Notes: generated by a model not told the origin, from the sequence alone. Numbered from the stretch's first letter, positions 45,831-59,100 are shown. The stretch is DNA of 64,000 nucleotides from Sapria himalayana (GCA_029783825.1 JAREIK010000722.1:219457-283456), one strand, 5' to 3'. Translations and numbers: made by a program.

Positions 45831-48138
45831 TTTATAGTGCCGCAACTTTTTCTTTATATGGCTTGGTGGTTTCAAGTTAAAATCACAATAGTTTTTATGA
45901 AGTCATAGCTTTTGAGCTACAAAAAATTATATAACCACAACTACTCATGCCAAGGTCATGGAAACTATGCAAATTTATGATTTTTGAGATAATAAACATT
46001 ATAGAGGGCATGACTCGAGTATAACCATTTCCGAGCCCATGACTCGTCTTCAAAGAAAGACATAGCCATGACTACAACAAAATGCTCAGCACTATCTCAA
46101 AATGTCTTCTCAATGCCTGGAGCATCCACAAGCTAAGTACCAATGCTACAACACCCTAATATCACTACAATAATATGTTATATGAGGGAAGGAAAGGTCA
46201 ATATCATGGAAAGTCATAGTGCTATAGACACTTCAGAAATATAAATGATTACTTTTTCATTGCAGCTAATTCTCAGCATTATGACCACAACCAACTCACA
46301 AAATGTATTCTCAATGCCATGGATATTTTTTAGTACAATGGCCACATACATATAAAAAAACTATTTTCAATATCATGGCTTCCACACAAGATCATAGCTA
46401 TATAACAATATGAGAAGTCATCTAAACTCCACATATAATTCATAGTACCATGACCATCCATGGACTACAAATGGATGAAAGCATGAATTCATGGTTATTT
46501 TATAATACTACAACTTTGTATTATAGAAAGATTAGGCCCAAATCATGATCATTACCAATATTGTGACTTTGTGTTACAGAAAGATCAAGTTATTGAGTAG
46601 AGTAATGATCATTTTCTAGAGTTGTAAACTTGTGACCTCAAGCTAAAAAGATGAAGGTAAAAGTTATGAATTTCTTCTAAAAGTCATGACTTCCTACATA
46701 GAGTTATGTAAAACCACATAGTATAAATGTAAAAGATAGAAAATTTTCAAAAAAAACTCTCATTTCTACTCCTACCTCATACAACAAGCAAAGTCATAGT
46801 AACTAAAAATATTATGGGTAAATTTTGCACTTCGTATGGTTCAACAAGCAAGCAAGGAATGCATGACTTATGTCAATCCCTAGAGTTGGGGGGCATAGCT
46901 CTCAAATTCCTCTCCTCTAAGAATATATTCAAGAATTTGTATCAAATTAGCATAGTCTAGAAGTTATGTAATTTTGATTATATGATATTATTAGTTTTAA
47001 TTTTGAATGCCTTAATGGTTTAAATTATATTATATATGAATACTATTGCATGGTGACTAAATAGAACTTGAATTAAGGTTTTAATTATTGATGAATTTTT
47101 ATGAGATTGTCATGGTGGATGGTGATAGGTAAACCATGAGGCTCACTCGAGCATATGATAAGAAGGAAGTGGCAGCCCTTCTAATTATGATACATGAAAT
47201 AAACCTATATGTTGAACCCCAAAATTTGGATATATTAAATATTACTAGTATGATATTTATGAAGTTGAAAATACAAATAAATTTACGTGCTAATCCTTTA
47301 TATACATTTTAAATAAAAAAGTTTTCAATTGAAATGGACATTATATAGAACATTCTCCCAGGTGTCACCTTTAGTATGTAAATCACATCATCATCAAGGA
47401 GGAGAGTGATAGGCAATTTTTTAGACATGAGCGAGTATGTTGTTACTTGCAAGGTGGTGTGGTAACATCCCTTGTGAGCTACATTTACTAATATGGTTCC
47501 CACCCATGAAACTCAAGGGAACCGTGCATTAATTATGCTAGTATGATAGTTACAAGCCTAAAGTATAAAAGATTACATGTCAAACATTTATCTAAGGCAA
47601 TGGATATCAAAGAATAAGATTATGCATACGAAACAACTATCAAATGTAGTTGATAAAGTTGACTAAAATGTATGAGATTGTGAATAACTCATATGCAGAG
47701 ATGAATTATTATCTTAGTGGTAACATACCTAGGAGATAGCTATGAGTAAATCACCATTGAGAAGGGCTCAATGGTGACAACTACCTTATTTATTATTAGG
47801 GAAAGAGGTCAATACACAACACCTCAACTTTCAATCTATGTCCAACATAATATATGTCGAGTGACCTAATAGCATCATATAGATTAAATAAATGAACCAT
47901 GAATATAAGATTGTTTGATAATATAAGTATCCATTTTACTAAAAATGAGTTGTCTCATTGTTAAATAACTAAACTACCGATATACTCTATGTAAGATCGA
48001 TATTTAGATTAAAGTTCATTATACTACTTATATGACCCATGTACTTGCGGAACTCAGTTGATAAGAAATTATCATTAGCAAGCTTTTAAGACATCGCCTA
48101 ACTAATTAAATTAGGCTGAGTAACAAATTCACAATAAT
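45830..48138. repeat. Blocks S and R, copy C, inverted
   Basis: Its reverse complement matches copies A, D and F. For example the reverse complement of 46890-46925 matches the R end (GGTTTAAGAGTCATACTCCAA-like) and that of 48040-48060 gives CGCAAGTACATGGGTCATAT, the R start. It ends at 48138 where it meets direct copy D, making a head-to-head pair. Confidence 0.6.
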
Positions 48139-50500
48139 GGTATTCTCATAGTTCCCCCTCTATATGTTACCACTAAGATTATAAATCATATTTTCTTGAG
48201 TCATTCAAAATGTCATAATTTTTAGGCAACTTTATCAACTACCCTTGAAAGTTACTTTGTATGCACGCTCATATTCTCTAACCTTGGGTATCATAAAGAA
48301 CAAAGATTAACATAGTTTATAAATATTTATATTTTTAGTTTTGTAATTTATAGTTTATAAAGAAGAAGAAGGAGGAGAAGAAGGAGGAGGAGGAGGAGGA
48401 GGAGGAGGAGGAGGAGGAGAAGGAGGAGGAGAAGGAGGAGGAGGAGAATGAGGAGAGGAGAGAGGATGAGAATAAAAAGTAGTAGAAGGAGAAGAAGAAT
48501 AAGAATAAGAAGAAGAAAAAAAAGGCGAATAATAAGAAGAAGAATAATAATAATAATAATAAGCTCACACAATTAATGTATGCTTTCTTCAAGTTTCACT
48601 GGTGGGAATCATATCAATAAAAGTAACTCATAAGAGTTGTCACCACCTTGCGAGTCATAACATACTCATGCATATCCGTAAGATTAGCTTCCACTATCCT
48701 TTTTAGTGATAATCCGACTCTCATACTAAAGGTGAACCCCTTAAAAGAGTGGTCTATATAACATTTATCCCAATTGAGAATAAGTTCTTTTAAGACATAT
48801 ATAATGGATTGGCATGTAAATGTATTTACACTTTTAGTTTCATAAGCATCATATTTATAGTGAATAATATACCCAAATTTTGGGTTTCATCATATAGGTT
48901 TATCTCATAAATTATAGTCAGAAAAGGGGCTATCACTTCCTTCCTTCCATATGCACGAGTGAGCCTCTGGTTTATCTATCATCATTGACCCTGATAATTT
49001 TGCACAAACCTTCAAATAGTCAAAATAAGAGTTCATATTTTATTTTATCATCCATCAATATTCATATTATAAAATAAATTAAATATATTTATTTATATAT
49101 ATAGATTATTATCATATTATATATATCAATTTACCCAAATTATAGACCACATACTAGTTTGGTAAAAATTCCTAAGTCTACCTTAGAGATAGATGGTTCG
49201 AGAGTTGTACTCTCCAACTTTAATTATTAGTATTAATCTTGTGTCCCTTGCTTACTTATGGAACCTTAGGAGGTGTGAAATCCATCATAGGGTTTGGTAG
49301 TTTCACATGGCTTTACTTGTTCAGTGGAGGTAGAAGAAGAAGAATGAAAGAGATTTTTCAAAATTTCTTTAGATATCACTTTTATACTCGAATGACTCTA
49401 CTTTAATCTAAGTAGGAAATCATAGCTTCCAAAATAAAGTCACTACTTCCCTTTATGTCTTAAACATGAGGCTGTGATTCTAGAAAGTGGCAGTGACTCT
49501 AGACTATAATTAATCTTTTTATAACACAAAGTCGTGACACTGATAATGACTACAATTTGGGCCTAATGTCTCTATTACACAAAGTCATGATATTGTGAAG
49601 TGGTCATGACTTTGTGAAATAGTGGAGAGCTTCTAATTGTTACATGGTTGTGGCATTTTGAAATATTCATGAAATTGACATTGGTCTTTTTGATTATTAT
49701 ATGGTCGCGATGCTAGGAAATAGTCACGACATTGAGAATGTATCTATTGTGTTTTTTGTTGCTGTGACATTGGGAAATAGTCACAATATTGGCATTTACT
49801 TCTCTCGTATACATTGTTATCATGGTGATGTGAAAATATTATGGCATTGGTAATTATTTCAAGCATAATATTCTTGGATTTTTTTACCTTTAAAGATAAG
49901 AGACGCAGCCTTAAAAATAGTCATACTCATGTAATGTCCTCTATAACTTTTTGTCTTCCAAAAGTCATGGCTCTAAATACTTATCGTGATTTTGGCATGA
50001 GTAGTTTTGACTTTATAATTTTTTATAGTTTAAAAGTTATAAAATTATAAAAAGTCATGGTTCTGACTTGGGACTACCAAACTATTTAAAGATAGAGTTG
50101 AGCACTATGAAATGATCGTGATCTTTAGTATAAGTGAGGTATTTAGTTGTTACATTGTAGAATTAATATCACAGCTAAATTTAAATTTTACATGATAGGT
50201 ATGATGTGACTCTATAATAATATCATAGTCACTAAATATATGTCGTGTAGCAAAAGGATTGTTCTAACAAGTTAGTTGGATCGTGACGTGCAAAGAATGT
50301 CATGATCTTTTAGGTAGAGTTTTAGCCAAGAATAGAAATCAAAACTTCATTAAACTCTATGTTCTACCCATTTAGCTAAACACTTCCAAAAACTTATTAA
50401 TTTCACAACAATTTATTGTAGCACCAAAATACCTATGAATGTTCGGAATTTTTTATACCAAACAAACTTATACACTAAAATAATTTTTCATCCCCAAGCA
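48139..50500. repeat. Blocks R and S, copy D, direct
   Basis: Starts inside R (GGTATTCTCATAGTT) and runs through the R end (49200-49330) and S units to about 50500. It includes a 13-bp perfect hairpin (49578-49590 with 49604-49616). A GAA/GGA tract is embedded at 48358-48560. The first part of R is missing. Confidence 0.6.
48358..48560. repeat. Polypurine GAA/GGA/GAAT microsatellite
   Basis: About 200 bp of GAAGGAGG, GGAGGAGGAGGA, GAAGAAGAA and AATAATAAT units, purine on the plus strand almost without interruption. It creates frames encoding poly-Ser/Leu on the minus strand (rejected). Confidence 0.95.
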
Positions 50501-52640
50501 ATAACTTTCCCTCCATAAAAAAAATACAACAATCTAACATCTCAAATCAATTACGCATAATAGGAACATCATCATAATATAAAAATAAACAACAAATATA
50601 CAAATCAAAGTAGTGATAGGGGTGGCCAGTATGATTTTTGCTTAGGTTCATATTTCTTAAAGGTGAAATCCAACAAAGAATACTCAATTGGTGGTAGAGA
50701 AGTGAATGACCTTTCAGAATCTCCTATCTGTATAGCTAACTAATCTAATATCATTTCCAAAATATCATAATACACTCTTATGTTCACCCAATTGATTTCA
50801 ATATACATTCAAAATATCTCATCATAAAATAAAAAGTTTTTTGGTTTGTAGTTTACTTTTTTACTTCTTCTATCTACTAGCACTCCTGATATATTGTTCA
50901 ATTCCTATGCTCTTTTTTTTCTATCTTTCATTTTTTTTTCCAATCTACCATGATATTCTCATATAGTATTCCAAATGATTTGGCACTCTTCATCAATCCA
51001 AAATCCATGCATCTCATTCCTTCCCCCAATAGTTTGCAGATCATATCTTCAAACTTGTCTTGCATTCTGATAAAAGATATCTCTTTTTGATGGAGATATT
51101 TTTCTCATATTGCATCAAATTTTCCAACCTCTTCCACTATTACTATGCATAGGGAATGGATCACCCATTTTGACTCTTTATTTGTTCTTTTGGCATTTGG
51201 CTACACATTCTATAAAATATGCAAAATAACAACAAACATACTATTATGTGCATCTAAGGAATATTCAATGCAAGCTTACATGTATTCTTACATTTCTCCC
51301 ATTTTTTTCCATCTATTTTATGTCTGTTGTGGTGAAGGATAAACCTTCTTTCCAAATTTCTATTAATTCTTCTTCTTCAAGTATCAGTTTCTTTCATTTT
51401 ATCTCTCCTATTTCTCTTGTTATTTCATACTCTATTATGGGCAACATCATTGGATACATTGCATTGACTTATTCATCCATTGGGATTCTCTCATCTAGAT
51501 ATAGCAAAGCAATAAGGGAATAATGAATTAGTTTGCCATAAAATTTATTATTGAGAAACCCAAGAATCATTTTCTCTAAAATCTTTTCCATATCAAAATG
51601 GTACCCAATGGTGATGGTAGAGGTGTCAAACGGGCCGGCCCGGCACGGCCCGTTTTTCACGAGCACGACCGTGCTACCGTGCCGTGCCCGGCACGGCACG
51701 GTTTAAAAAAACTGGGCCCGGCATGGCCCGCAGGCACGACGGGCCGTGCCGTGCCTCGCCTGGCCCGCTCGGGCAAACCTGTCCGAGCGGTTCGGGAAAC
51801 GGGGACCGCGGGTCGGGTCGAATTTGACCCGACCCGCGGTCTTTTTTTGCTGGAGGGGAGGCATGCGGTTTGCCGTGCCGGTTTGCCGTGCCAGGGGCCG
51901 AACCGTGCCTGGCCATGCACGGCACGGCACGGCACGGCATGGTTCGTGCCAAAGCTTGGCACGGCACGGGCCCGGGCACGGATTTTATCCGTGCCGGGCC
52001 GGCCCAGGCACGGCTGAACCGTGCCGTGCCTCGTGCCGGGCCGGGCCGGCCCGGCACGGTTGACACCTCTAGGTGATGGTATATAGCAAAGTTGCTCTCT
52101 CTAGAATGATCATACAAATAAAGAGATTCAGTAATATAAACGAACATATGAAATATAATCAATCTTGACTCATATCTATGAGTTCTCTACTCATCAAATA
52201 TCCATACGCTCTCTTCAATATTTTCTTCCATGTTCTCTTTCCATTCATCAATAATTTAGCGATAGCTAGAAAATCTAGTTTCTTATGGAGGGATTCAAAA
52301 TCCACACTATCTTTAGTATTTGGGAATCCAAGTAGCTCATTTTTTATGATTCCTCAATCAAAATGAATCTAACTACCTCTCACTTAGTATGTCTTTTCTT
52401 GCATATCCTCTAAATTTATATAACACTCATTCACAACCAAAGTATTCCATCATTCTTTATGCGTACAAAATAATATTCAATTTTTTTTTCTAATAATATA
52501 CTCAAAGGGAAAAATGAATTCATTGAATATCATCTCTCCAATAACCCCCTTTTTGGACAACACATAATTCATTTATTTATGTAACAAAAGTAAACATGGG
52601 TGCCATGAATTTGGGTAGTATTTATGCAATGTCAGGTTTC
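50500..52640. other. Inter-copy segment E with a hAT insertion and a coil-like frame
   Basis: Sequence between copies D and F. On the minus strand 50930-51130 reads EKYLHQKEISFIRMQDKFED and LGEGMRCMDFGLMKSAKSFG, a helix-rich stretch with no recognised family. It could be part of the repeat's protein. The 51145-51523 frames are T-rich shadows. The hAT element 51618-52071 lies inside. Nothing else is recognised. Confidence 0.4.
51618..52071. mobile_element. Non-autonomous hAT element (454 bp, 8-bp TSD), GC-rich
   Basis: Ends TAGAGGTGTCAAACGGGC and CGGTTGACACCTCTA. The 8-bp duplication GGTGATGG is exact at 51610-51617 and 52072-52079. The body is about the most GC-rich sequence of the window, with GGCACGG and GGCCGGCCC repeats, so it has lost few CpGs. 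Five overlapping frames cross it on both strands and are shadows of the repeat. It encodes no transposase. It is the best-preserved member here and probably the youngest. Confidence 0.92.
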
Positions 52641-53509
52641 TGTGTTTTCCCTTTCTCTTTACAACTCATTTCCATGAAATTCTTCTTCGGTGCTCTATTC
52701 CCTTCTATTGTCAAATCAATAAAATGAAAGGATTTAGGGTGGATTATTGTCATGACTTTACAGTATTGAATAATTCTATTGAAAATTAAAGGTCTTGACT
52801 AAACGGTTTTATTTTTATCCTATAAATAAAATGTCATGAATCTACAGTTCCTTCAAAGTCATGGTATTGAATCAAAGACACAGCTTTTCCATATAGCTTC
52901 TATTATACATTTTCTTCTACAACATAAAAATTATAGCTCTGGAAAACTATTGTGGCCATGCAAAATAGCTTTTTTGATACTTTTTCTTTTTGTGATACTA
53001 AAGTTGAGGCTCTAAAAAACTATTACAACTTTGTCATGTAGCTTCTAGTGTGCCATTTCTTTCTATAGCATCAAAGTAAAAGCTCTAACAAATTATCATG
53101 GCTTTAATAAAAAAAATCAAAATCATAACTGGTTTAAATCTACTATTCTTTTGTGTGGGAGGTTTAAGTATGTGAGTGTGTGAAGCTTATTCTCACAACA
53201 ATCATACTTCATCAAACTTGTAGCATACAAAAATATTTTTAAGTTACTTTCCAAGCAATTCGACATTTATCATCAATAGGTAGACCTTTCAAACTTATTT
53301 TCTAATTGTTAGAGATATATGATGCCCATGTTAGCTTAATAGCATATTATATTATCTCTTTATTTTTTATGCTTTCAATATCAATAATGGATATTGGATG
53401 AATGATCATATCGATACCCTCATCCACAAAGGTAGTTTGGGTGAAGCTCTTTTTCTTTTTTTTTCTCCTTAGGCTTGACATTGCCAAATATCTTGGCATA
53501 TTTATTTTT

Positions 53510-54260
53510 TCATACAAACTTCTCCTCCACAAATTTTTCTATTTTAGCCACCAAAGCTTTATGGTTCACTTCATTTTCTTTTTCTTGAGTAATTGAGGCC
53601 ATATCTTCAATTTTCTCATTTAGATTCTCTACTACAAACATCTCCATATTAACTAAAGATATTCTATCACTTGCTTCTTCTAATTCTTCTTTAAAAATAG
53701 AGACCATATCTTTAAATTCCACTTATATATTTCCTACCATAATTGTCTCTATATTATCCATGGAAATTTCATCACTTGCTTCAACTTTTTCTTCTTGAAT
53801 AGTTGAGGCTGTATCTTCAATTTTATCTTCTTGATTCTCAACCACAATTGTCTCTATATTAGCCATAATGATTTTTTATGTAGAACATTTTGTAGACTCA
53901 ACCAAATCCATGACTTTATAATTCTTTTCACAATTATCATAACTTCTCTTCTTCTATGGAATGTGCTCTATCAATTCCTTCAATATTTCTTCAAGTTCAG
54001 TTGGAAATTATAATTCTGAAGAGGGTTAAGAATCATAATATGTTTTCTCCTCATAGCTTTTATATTTCTAGTCTTCTTAACTTTCTTTTGGCTAATAATA
54101 GGGGTTAATACTAGATGCCATAAGCTTCATAATAATAGACATTGCCTCAAGCATAATAAATCTCATTATAATGATAGTTTGAGATGTTCTCGCTTAGTTT
54201 TTTCTCAATCTCAAAATGAATTTTTTCTACTTTGTTCTTCTCTCATAACTCCTTTAGATA
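53510..54260 (-). pseudogene. Block Q: coiled-coil repeat frame, copy F
   Basis: From 54260 downward on the minus strand: SENISNYHYNEIYYA, then ELEEILKELIEHIP, KKRSYDNCEKNYKVMDLVES, IMANIETIVVENQEDKIEDT, EEKVEASDEISMDNIETIMV, and the open frame 53722-53510 (LEEASDRISLVNMEMFVVEN, NEKIEDMASITQEKENEVNH). The same about 35-residue unit as at 37826-38110 recurs three times. No known family. The frame is broken upstream of 53722. Confidence 0.5.
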
Positions 54261-54635
54261 ATACATTAGATATTTATGAAAATATTTTCTAAACATTTGA
54301 AGTTATAAATTTGGTGGCTAAAAAACAAAAAGATACATACAAAATCTAATATACAACTATATACATTTTTCAAATAAGTTAACAAGATTTAACATTTACA
54401 TTTGGGAAGATTTATTAAATTCAACATTATCTAAACTACTAAAAATTATTTTATTTTTTACAAGGAAAATTATGTCAAATTATGTTGACTGATCATCAAA
54501 CTAAGCAATCCCAATAATTGTACTACAAACATATTCTGACTTTATTATGCTGTCTAATTTTATGAGTTATGTGGTATCCCAAAAGCTTTTTAATGAGAGT
54601 ATCTTACTAACAGAGATCTATAAGTATATGGATCA

Positions 54636-56263
54636 TGTTAGAGTATGCCCTAAAAGTTAATCACTTGCTGATTCTTTCGAGACTTTTGTATCATATCTTA
54701 TATGTATCAAGACATTATTTTATGATTATTATATTTATTTAGATTCGTACAAATATTAGATGAATATAATAATGTTCTAGAGTGATATATTCTATGGAAT
54801 ACTACTCTAAATTTAACTAAATATTCAAATATTAATATTCAAGGGCAATATTAATATTCAAGTATTAATATTAGATGAATATTAGATGAATATATTAGTA
54901 TATGTTCCCTAGTCAAGTATTAATATTCAATGGCAATATTAATACATTAAAACTAGCATGTAGTTTAACTAAATATGAGATATTAAGTTAACACATGAGT
55001 ATATATTAGAGAACATATACTAAACTAGCCTACTATGAGAATGTTGCATGGATTATTATATAAGTGTCATACACATTTACATAGTGACTATTAGTATGAA
55101 TTTATTTTGACCAAAACTCACTATAGTTTCCTATATAAAGAGTTATATACTTTAGATTTAGCAAATGCTACTTGTAACAAAGATGATTATAAAGTTATTT
55201 ACTATGTTACAATAAATTATGTAGAGGAATGTGATTGATGTAGATAGAATTTGTCCTTTATATGTAATGAAATGATATCAGTTGACACCTTGATTGAGTA
55301 GGACTACTAAAATATATGATCATGCTCAAATAACTCAATATGAGATATTAAGCTTATTTATTTAAGTTAGTCTACTCAAAGATCAAGAAACATATAGATT
55401 GATGTGAGGATGACATGATCGATGACATGATTCATACCTCATAAATCAATCTAGATATCATAGACAAAAGGACTAAGTCATTCAATAAAATAAGTCATGA
55501 AATTAGGTTCAGTCGAATCTTTTATATTTTCGTCACTTGGGTAGCAATGATGTATTGCTAAATGTTGCTCATTACTTGTTTCTTTAAAATAAGATTTTAA
55601 AGTCACTGTCAATATTATGCGAACTTATTGGGTCACACACATAAAAATGGATATATATTTGGAGTTCATTTTATTTTAGTTAGACTAAATAAACTAGGCC
55701 TAATCTTAAGTTTAAAATTCATTTCAGATATTAAGCTAATTAGTCTAAAGAGGTTGGTCCAATTAGTAGATATTTGGACCTTTAAAATGGGTTCAAACTT
55801 AAAGCTCATGTTTCTCTCTTTTAGAAAGGTGTGTCATTTAATTACATATCATTTTCATTAATGACACATCCTTTTAGAAAGGTGTGTGAAAAATAAAAAG
55901 GCTTCATTAATGACACATCCTTTTAGTTAATGACACATCCTTTTAGAAATGTGTGTGAAAAATCAAAATGTTTCATTAATGACACATCATTTTAGTTAAT
56001 GACATATCATTTTAGTTAATGACATATCCTTTTAGTTAATGACACATCCTTTTAGTTAATGACGCATTCTTTTAGAAATATGTGTGAAAAACTAAAAGGT
56101 TATATAAAATGAGAGAGATAGAAAACAAAAAATATATAATGAAGATACATTTGTGTGGATACTGCTAGAGGCATGGACACTTGACTATGCTAAGATTCGA
56201 CCGAACCATTCAGAAATAAAGGTTTAATTTTGCACTACAATAGTTAACATATTTTTTCCAACA
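54636..56263 (+). mobile_element. Long LTR fragment (1.6 kb) inserted in block R
   Basis: Starts TGTTAGAGTATGCCCTAAAA and ends ATTTTTTCCAACA, i.e. TG...CA. TTTAATTGTATT follows, a degraded PBS-like stretch (TTAATTGGTATC is usual). It interrupts R sequence that continues at about 56340. An 8-mer TGGATCAT occurs at 54629-54636 and 56280-56287, so an insertion bounded differently is also possible. It carries a 20-bp minisatellite (55858-56075). No coding frame. Confidence 0.55.
55858..56075. repeat. 20-bp minisatellite TTAATGACACATCCTTTTAG
   Basis: Unit starts at 55907, 55927, 55976, 55996, 56016, 56036 and 56056, a 20-bp period in the last five. The first copies are spaced about 49-50 bp apart by GAAAGGTGTGTGAAAAATAA-like spacer. 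It sits inside the LTR-like insert. Confidence 0.92.
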
Positions 56264-57719
56264 TTTAATTGTATTCACTTGGATCATTAGTTGATTCCAA
56301 GTCCACTATGAAATTCTGATATGAAATTTACCAGAACCCAAATAGATTATACAAGTATTAAAGATAACTTTCATCTAGATATCAATCATACAAAGATTAT
56401 ATCAGTAGTTCGATCATGGAATGTTGAGACAACTTATTTTTAATAAAATGGATATTTGGATTGTGAACAATCTTTGATTCAAAGGTTTTTTCAATTAATA
56501 TATGTGATATTTCTTTAATTTGTTCAACTTATATTATATTTAGATATACAATGAAGATTGGGGTATTGTACAATGACTACTTGCCCTGATGGCATATAAT
56601 ATGATTGTTACCATCAAGTTTGTTCTAAAGATAGTTTCCTCATAGTTATCTCATTGGTATGTCACTACCAAGATAATAAATTATCTTTGCTCAAGAGTCA
56701 TTCACAATCTAATACCTTTTATGTAATTTCAGCAACTATCATTGATGGTTACTTTATATGCATACTTTTATTTTTTAGTCTTATGTATCATAAAGATTAA
56801 AGATTGACATGGTTTGTAAGTACCATACTCTTATAATTATTATATGCATCTCTCAAGTTTCACCAATAGAAACCATATGAGCAAAAGTAACTCATATGGG
56901 CTTTCACTATCTTATGAGTTACAACATACTTATGCATGTCTCGAGGATTGCCTGTCAATATCCTCTTTGATGACAATATAACCTTCATACTAAAGATGAA
57001 CTCCTTAGGAGAATAATCTATATAACATCTACTCCAATCGAGAACTAATTTTTTAAAGATGTATATAATAGATTGACATATATAAGTATTCATATTTTTG
57101 ACTTCATAAGTACCATACTCATGATAATTAATATGCTCAAATTTTGAGTTTCAATGTATAGGTTTTTCTTGCATATCTTAGACGGAAGGACTATCACTTC
57201 CTTCCTACCATATATATGAGTGAGTCTCATGATTTACCTATCACAATTCACCATGACAATTTCATACAAACCCATTAATAGTCAAGACTCTAATTCTATT
57301 TCTATTTAATCATCATCTATCAATATCTATAATATAAAATAAATTAAACATATTTATTCATAAATAAAAAGTATGTCACATCATATATATCAATTTACAT
57401 AAATTTTAGACCACATACTATTTTGGAAAAAAAATCAAATGTACCCTAGAGAAGGAGGTTTAAGAGTCATACTCCAACTCTAGGAAGTATTATTAAACTT
57501 GCATCCCTTGCTTGCTTATGGAAACCCTAATAGGTGTGAAATCTAACCTAGGCTTTGATATCTATCAATATATATCAATATCAATTTACATAAATTTTAA
57601 TCATCATCTATTAATATCTACACAGTGCCTTGCTTGTTGCATGAAGGAAGAGGGAAAAAATGAAAGATATTTTTCAGAATTTTTTATCTTCTACTTTTAT
57701 ACTCAGGTAAATATACATT

Positions 57720-59100
57720 TCTCTAAGTAAAAAGTCATGAATTTTAAAAGAAAGTTATAACTTTAGACTTCAACTCTTATACTTGAGATCATGACTCTAG
57801 AAAGTGACCATGACTCTGGACTGCAACTTGATTTTTTTGTAATACAAATTCATGGCATTGGAAATGACCACAATTTAGGCCTAATATTTGTATAATACAA
57901 AGTCATGGCTTTGTGAAGTGATTATAACTTTATGAATTTGTCTTCTTATCTTTAATAAAAGGTTTCGGCACTAATAATTGCCACGACGAGGTGAAGGACC
58001 TCTAATTGTTATATAGTTGTGGTGCTATGAAATAGCCATGGTGTTTTCATTCATCTATCTTGATTATTATATAGATACAATGTTGAGAAATAGTCATAGC
58101 ATTAAGAAGGTCTCTTATATCTTTTGTGGCTATGGAGCTAGGAAATGACCATGATACAAAATTTGTCATTCATATGTCTCAAGTGTCTATGGAACTATAT
58201 ATGGTTATGACATTAGTCTTTACTTATCTCATATATCATATTGGTGTAGCACTACAAGGATGTTATGGTACTAGTAATTAGCTTGAGCATAAAATGTATA
58301 GTTTTTCATTCCTTTGAGGACAAGAGTCACATCCTTGGAAAATAACCATACTCTAGTAATATTCTCTATAACTTTTAGTGTCTCAAATGTTGTAGCTCTA
58401 AATAATTATCATAACTTTAACCTGAGTAATTTGGGCTCTATATATTTTTGTAGCTCAAAAGTCATAGTTTTGTGTCTCAAATGTCATGATATTGTCTCAT
58501 CAAATCTTTTCTAGAGTATAAAAGTCATGGTTGCAATGAATGTCATGACTCAAGTAAGACTTGTTTGGAGCAGATGTAGTATTGAGAATACTATGACTAA
58601 GATAAATTCTCTCTAGAACATAAGTTGTTGTGTTGGTAATGGCACTAACTTTGATCTTTTCTCACCGGAGCACAAAATCATGACATTGAAAATATCATGG
58701 CTAGATTAAATACTCTTGGGATTGAAAAGTCATGAAAGATAATTATTGTCATGACTCAAAATGCTTTGTGTTTGGGTTCTATATCAATTAAGAATTAGCT
58801 ATTTATATTGCTATGATTAATTATACCAGTGGTATATTTGGCTTCCATTACATAAAAATAAGGTCATATCCATTATTATGTTTTAAAGTTAGTGCAGCTA
58901 TGACTCTACAAAAATATCATAGTCATGAAGACTATGTTGCATAGTATAATAATTGTACCAACTCTATGGTAGAGTCATAGCCACAAAGATAGTCATGACT
59001 AATTTTATAGATTTATGACTAAGAATCAATGTTACAATTAATCATTATGATCATGGAAGGTGTACCCAAATTATGACATAGGAAATATCTTGACTTTCTA
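57720..59100. repeat. Block S, copy F: hairpin minisatellite
   Basis: Repeated GTCATG-centred units, e.g. AAAGTCATGGC at 57899-57909 with a degenerate partner downstream. It is aligned with 40050 and 49440 onward. No gene. Confidence 0.6.

Noticed and set aside
48335..48592. Frames encoding poly-Ser/Leu/Phe on the minus strand
   Set aside because: They come from the GAA/GGA microsatellite. Two overlapping frames of repetitive residues and no domain.
51598..52162. Several 62-162 codon frames on both strands
   Set aside because: They all lie across the GC-rich non-coding hAT element at 51618-52071. Arg/Pro/Ala-rich repetition is the product of GGCACGG-type words, with no domain.
54629..56287. 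8-bp target duplication TGGATCAT of a hAT-type insert
   Set aside because: Possible, but the TG...CA ends and the PBS-like sequence after 56263 fit an LTR fragment better. Left unresolved.
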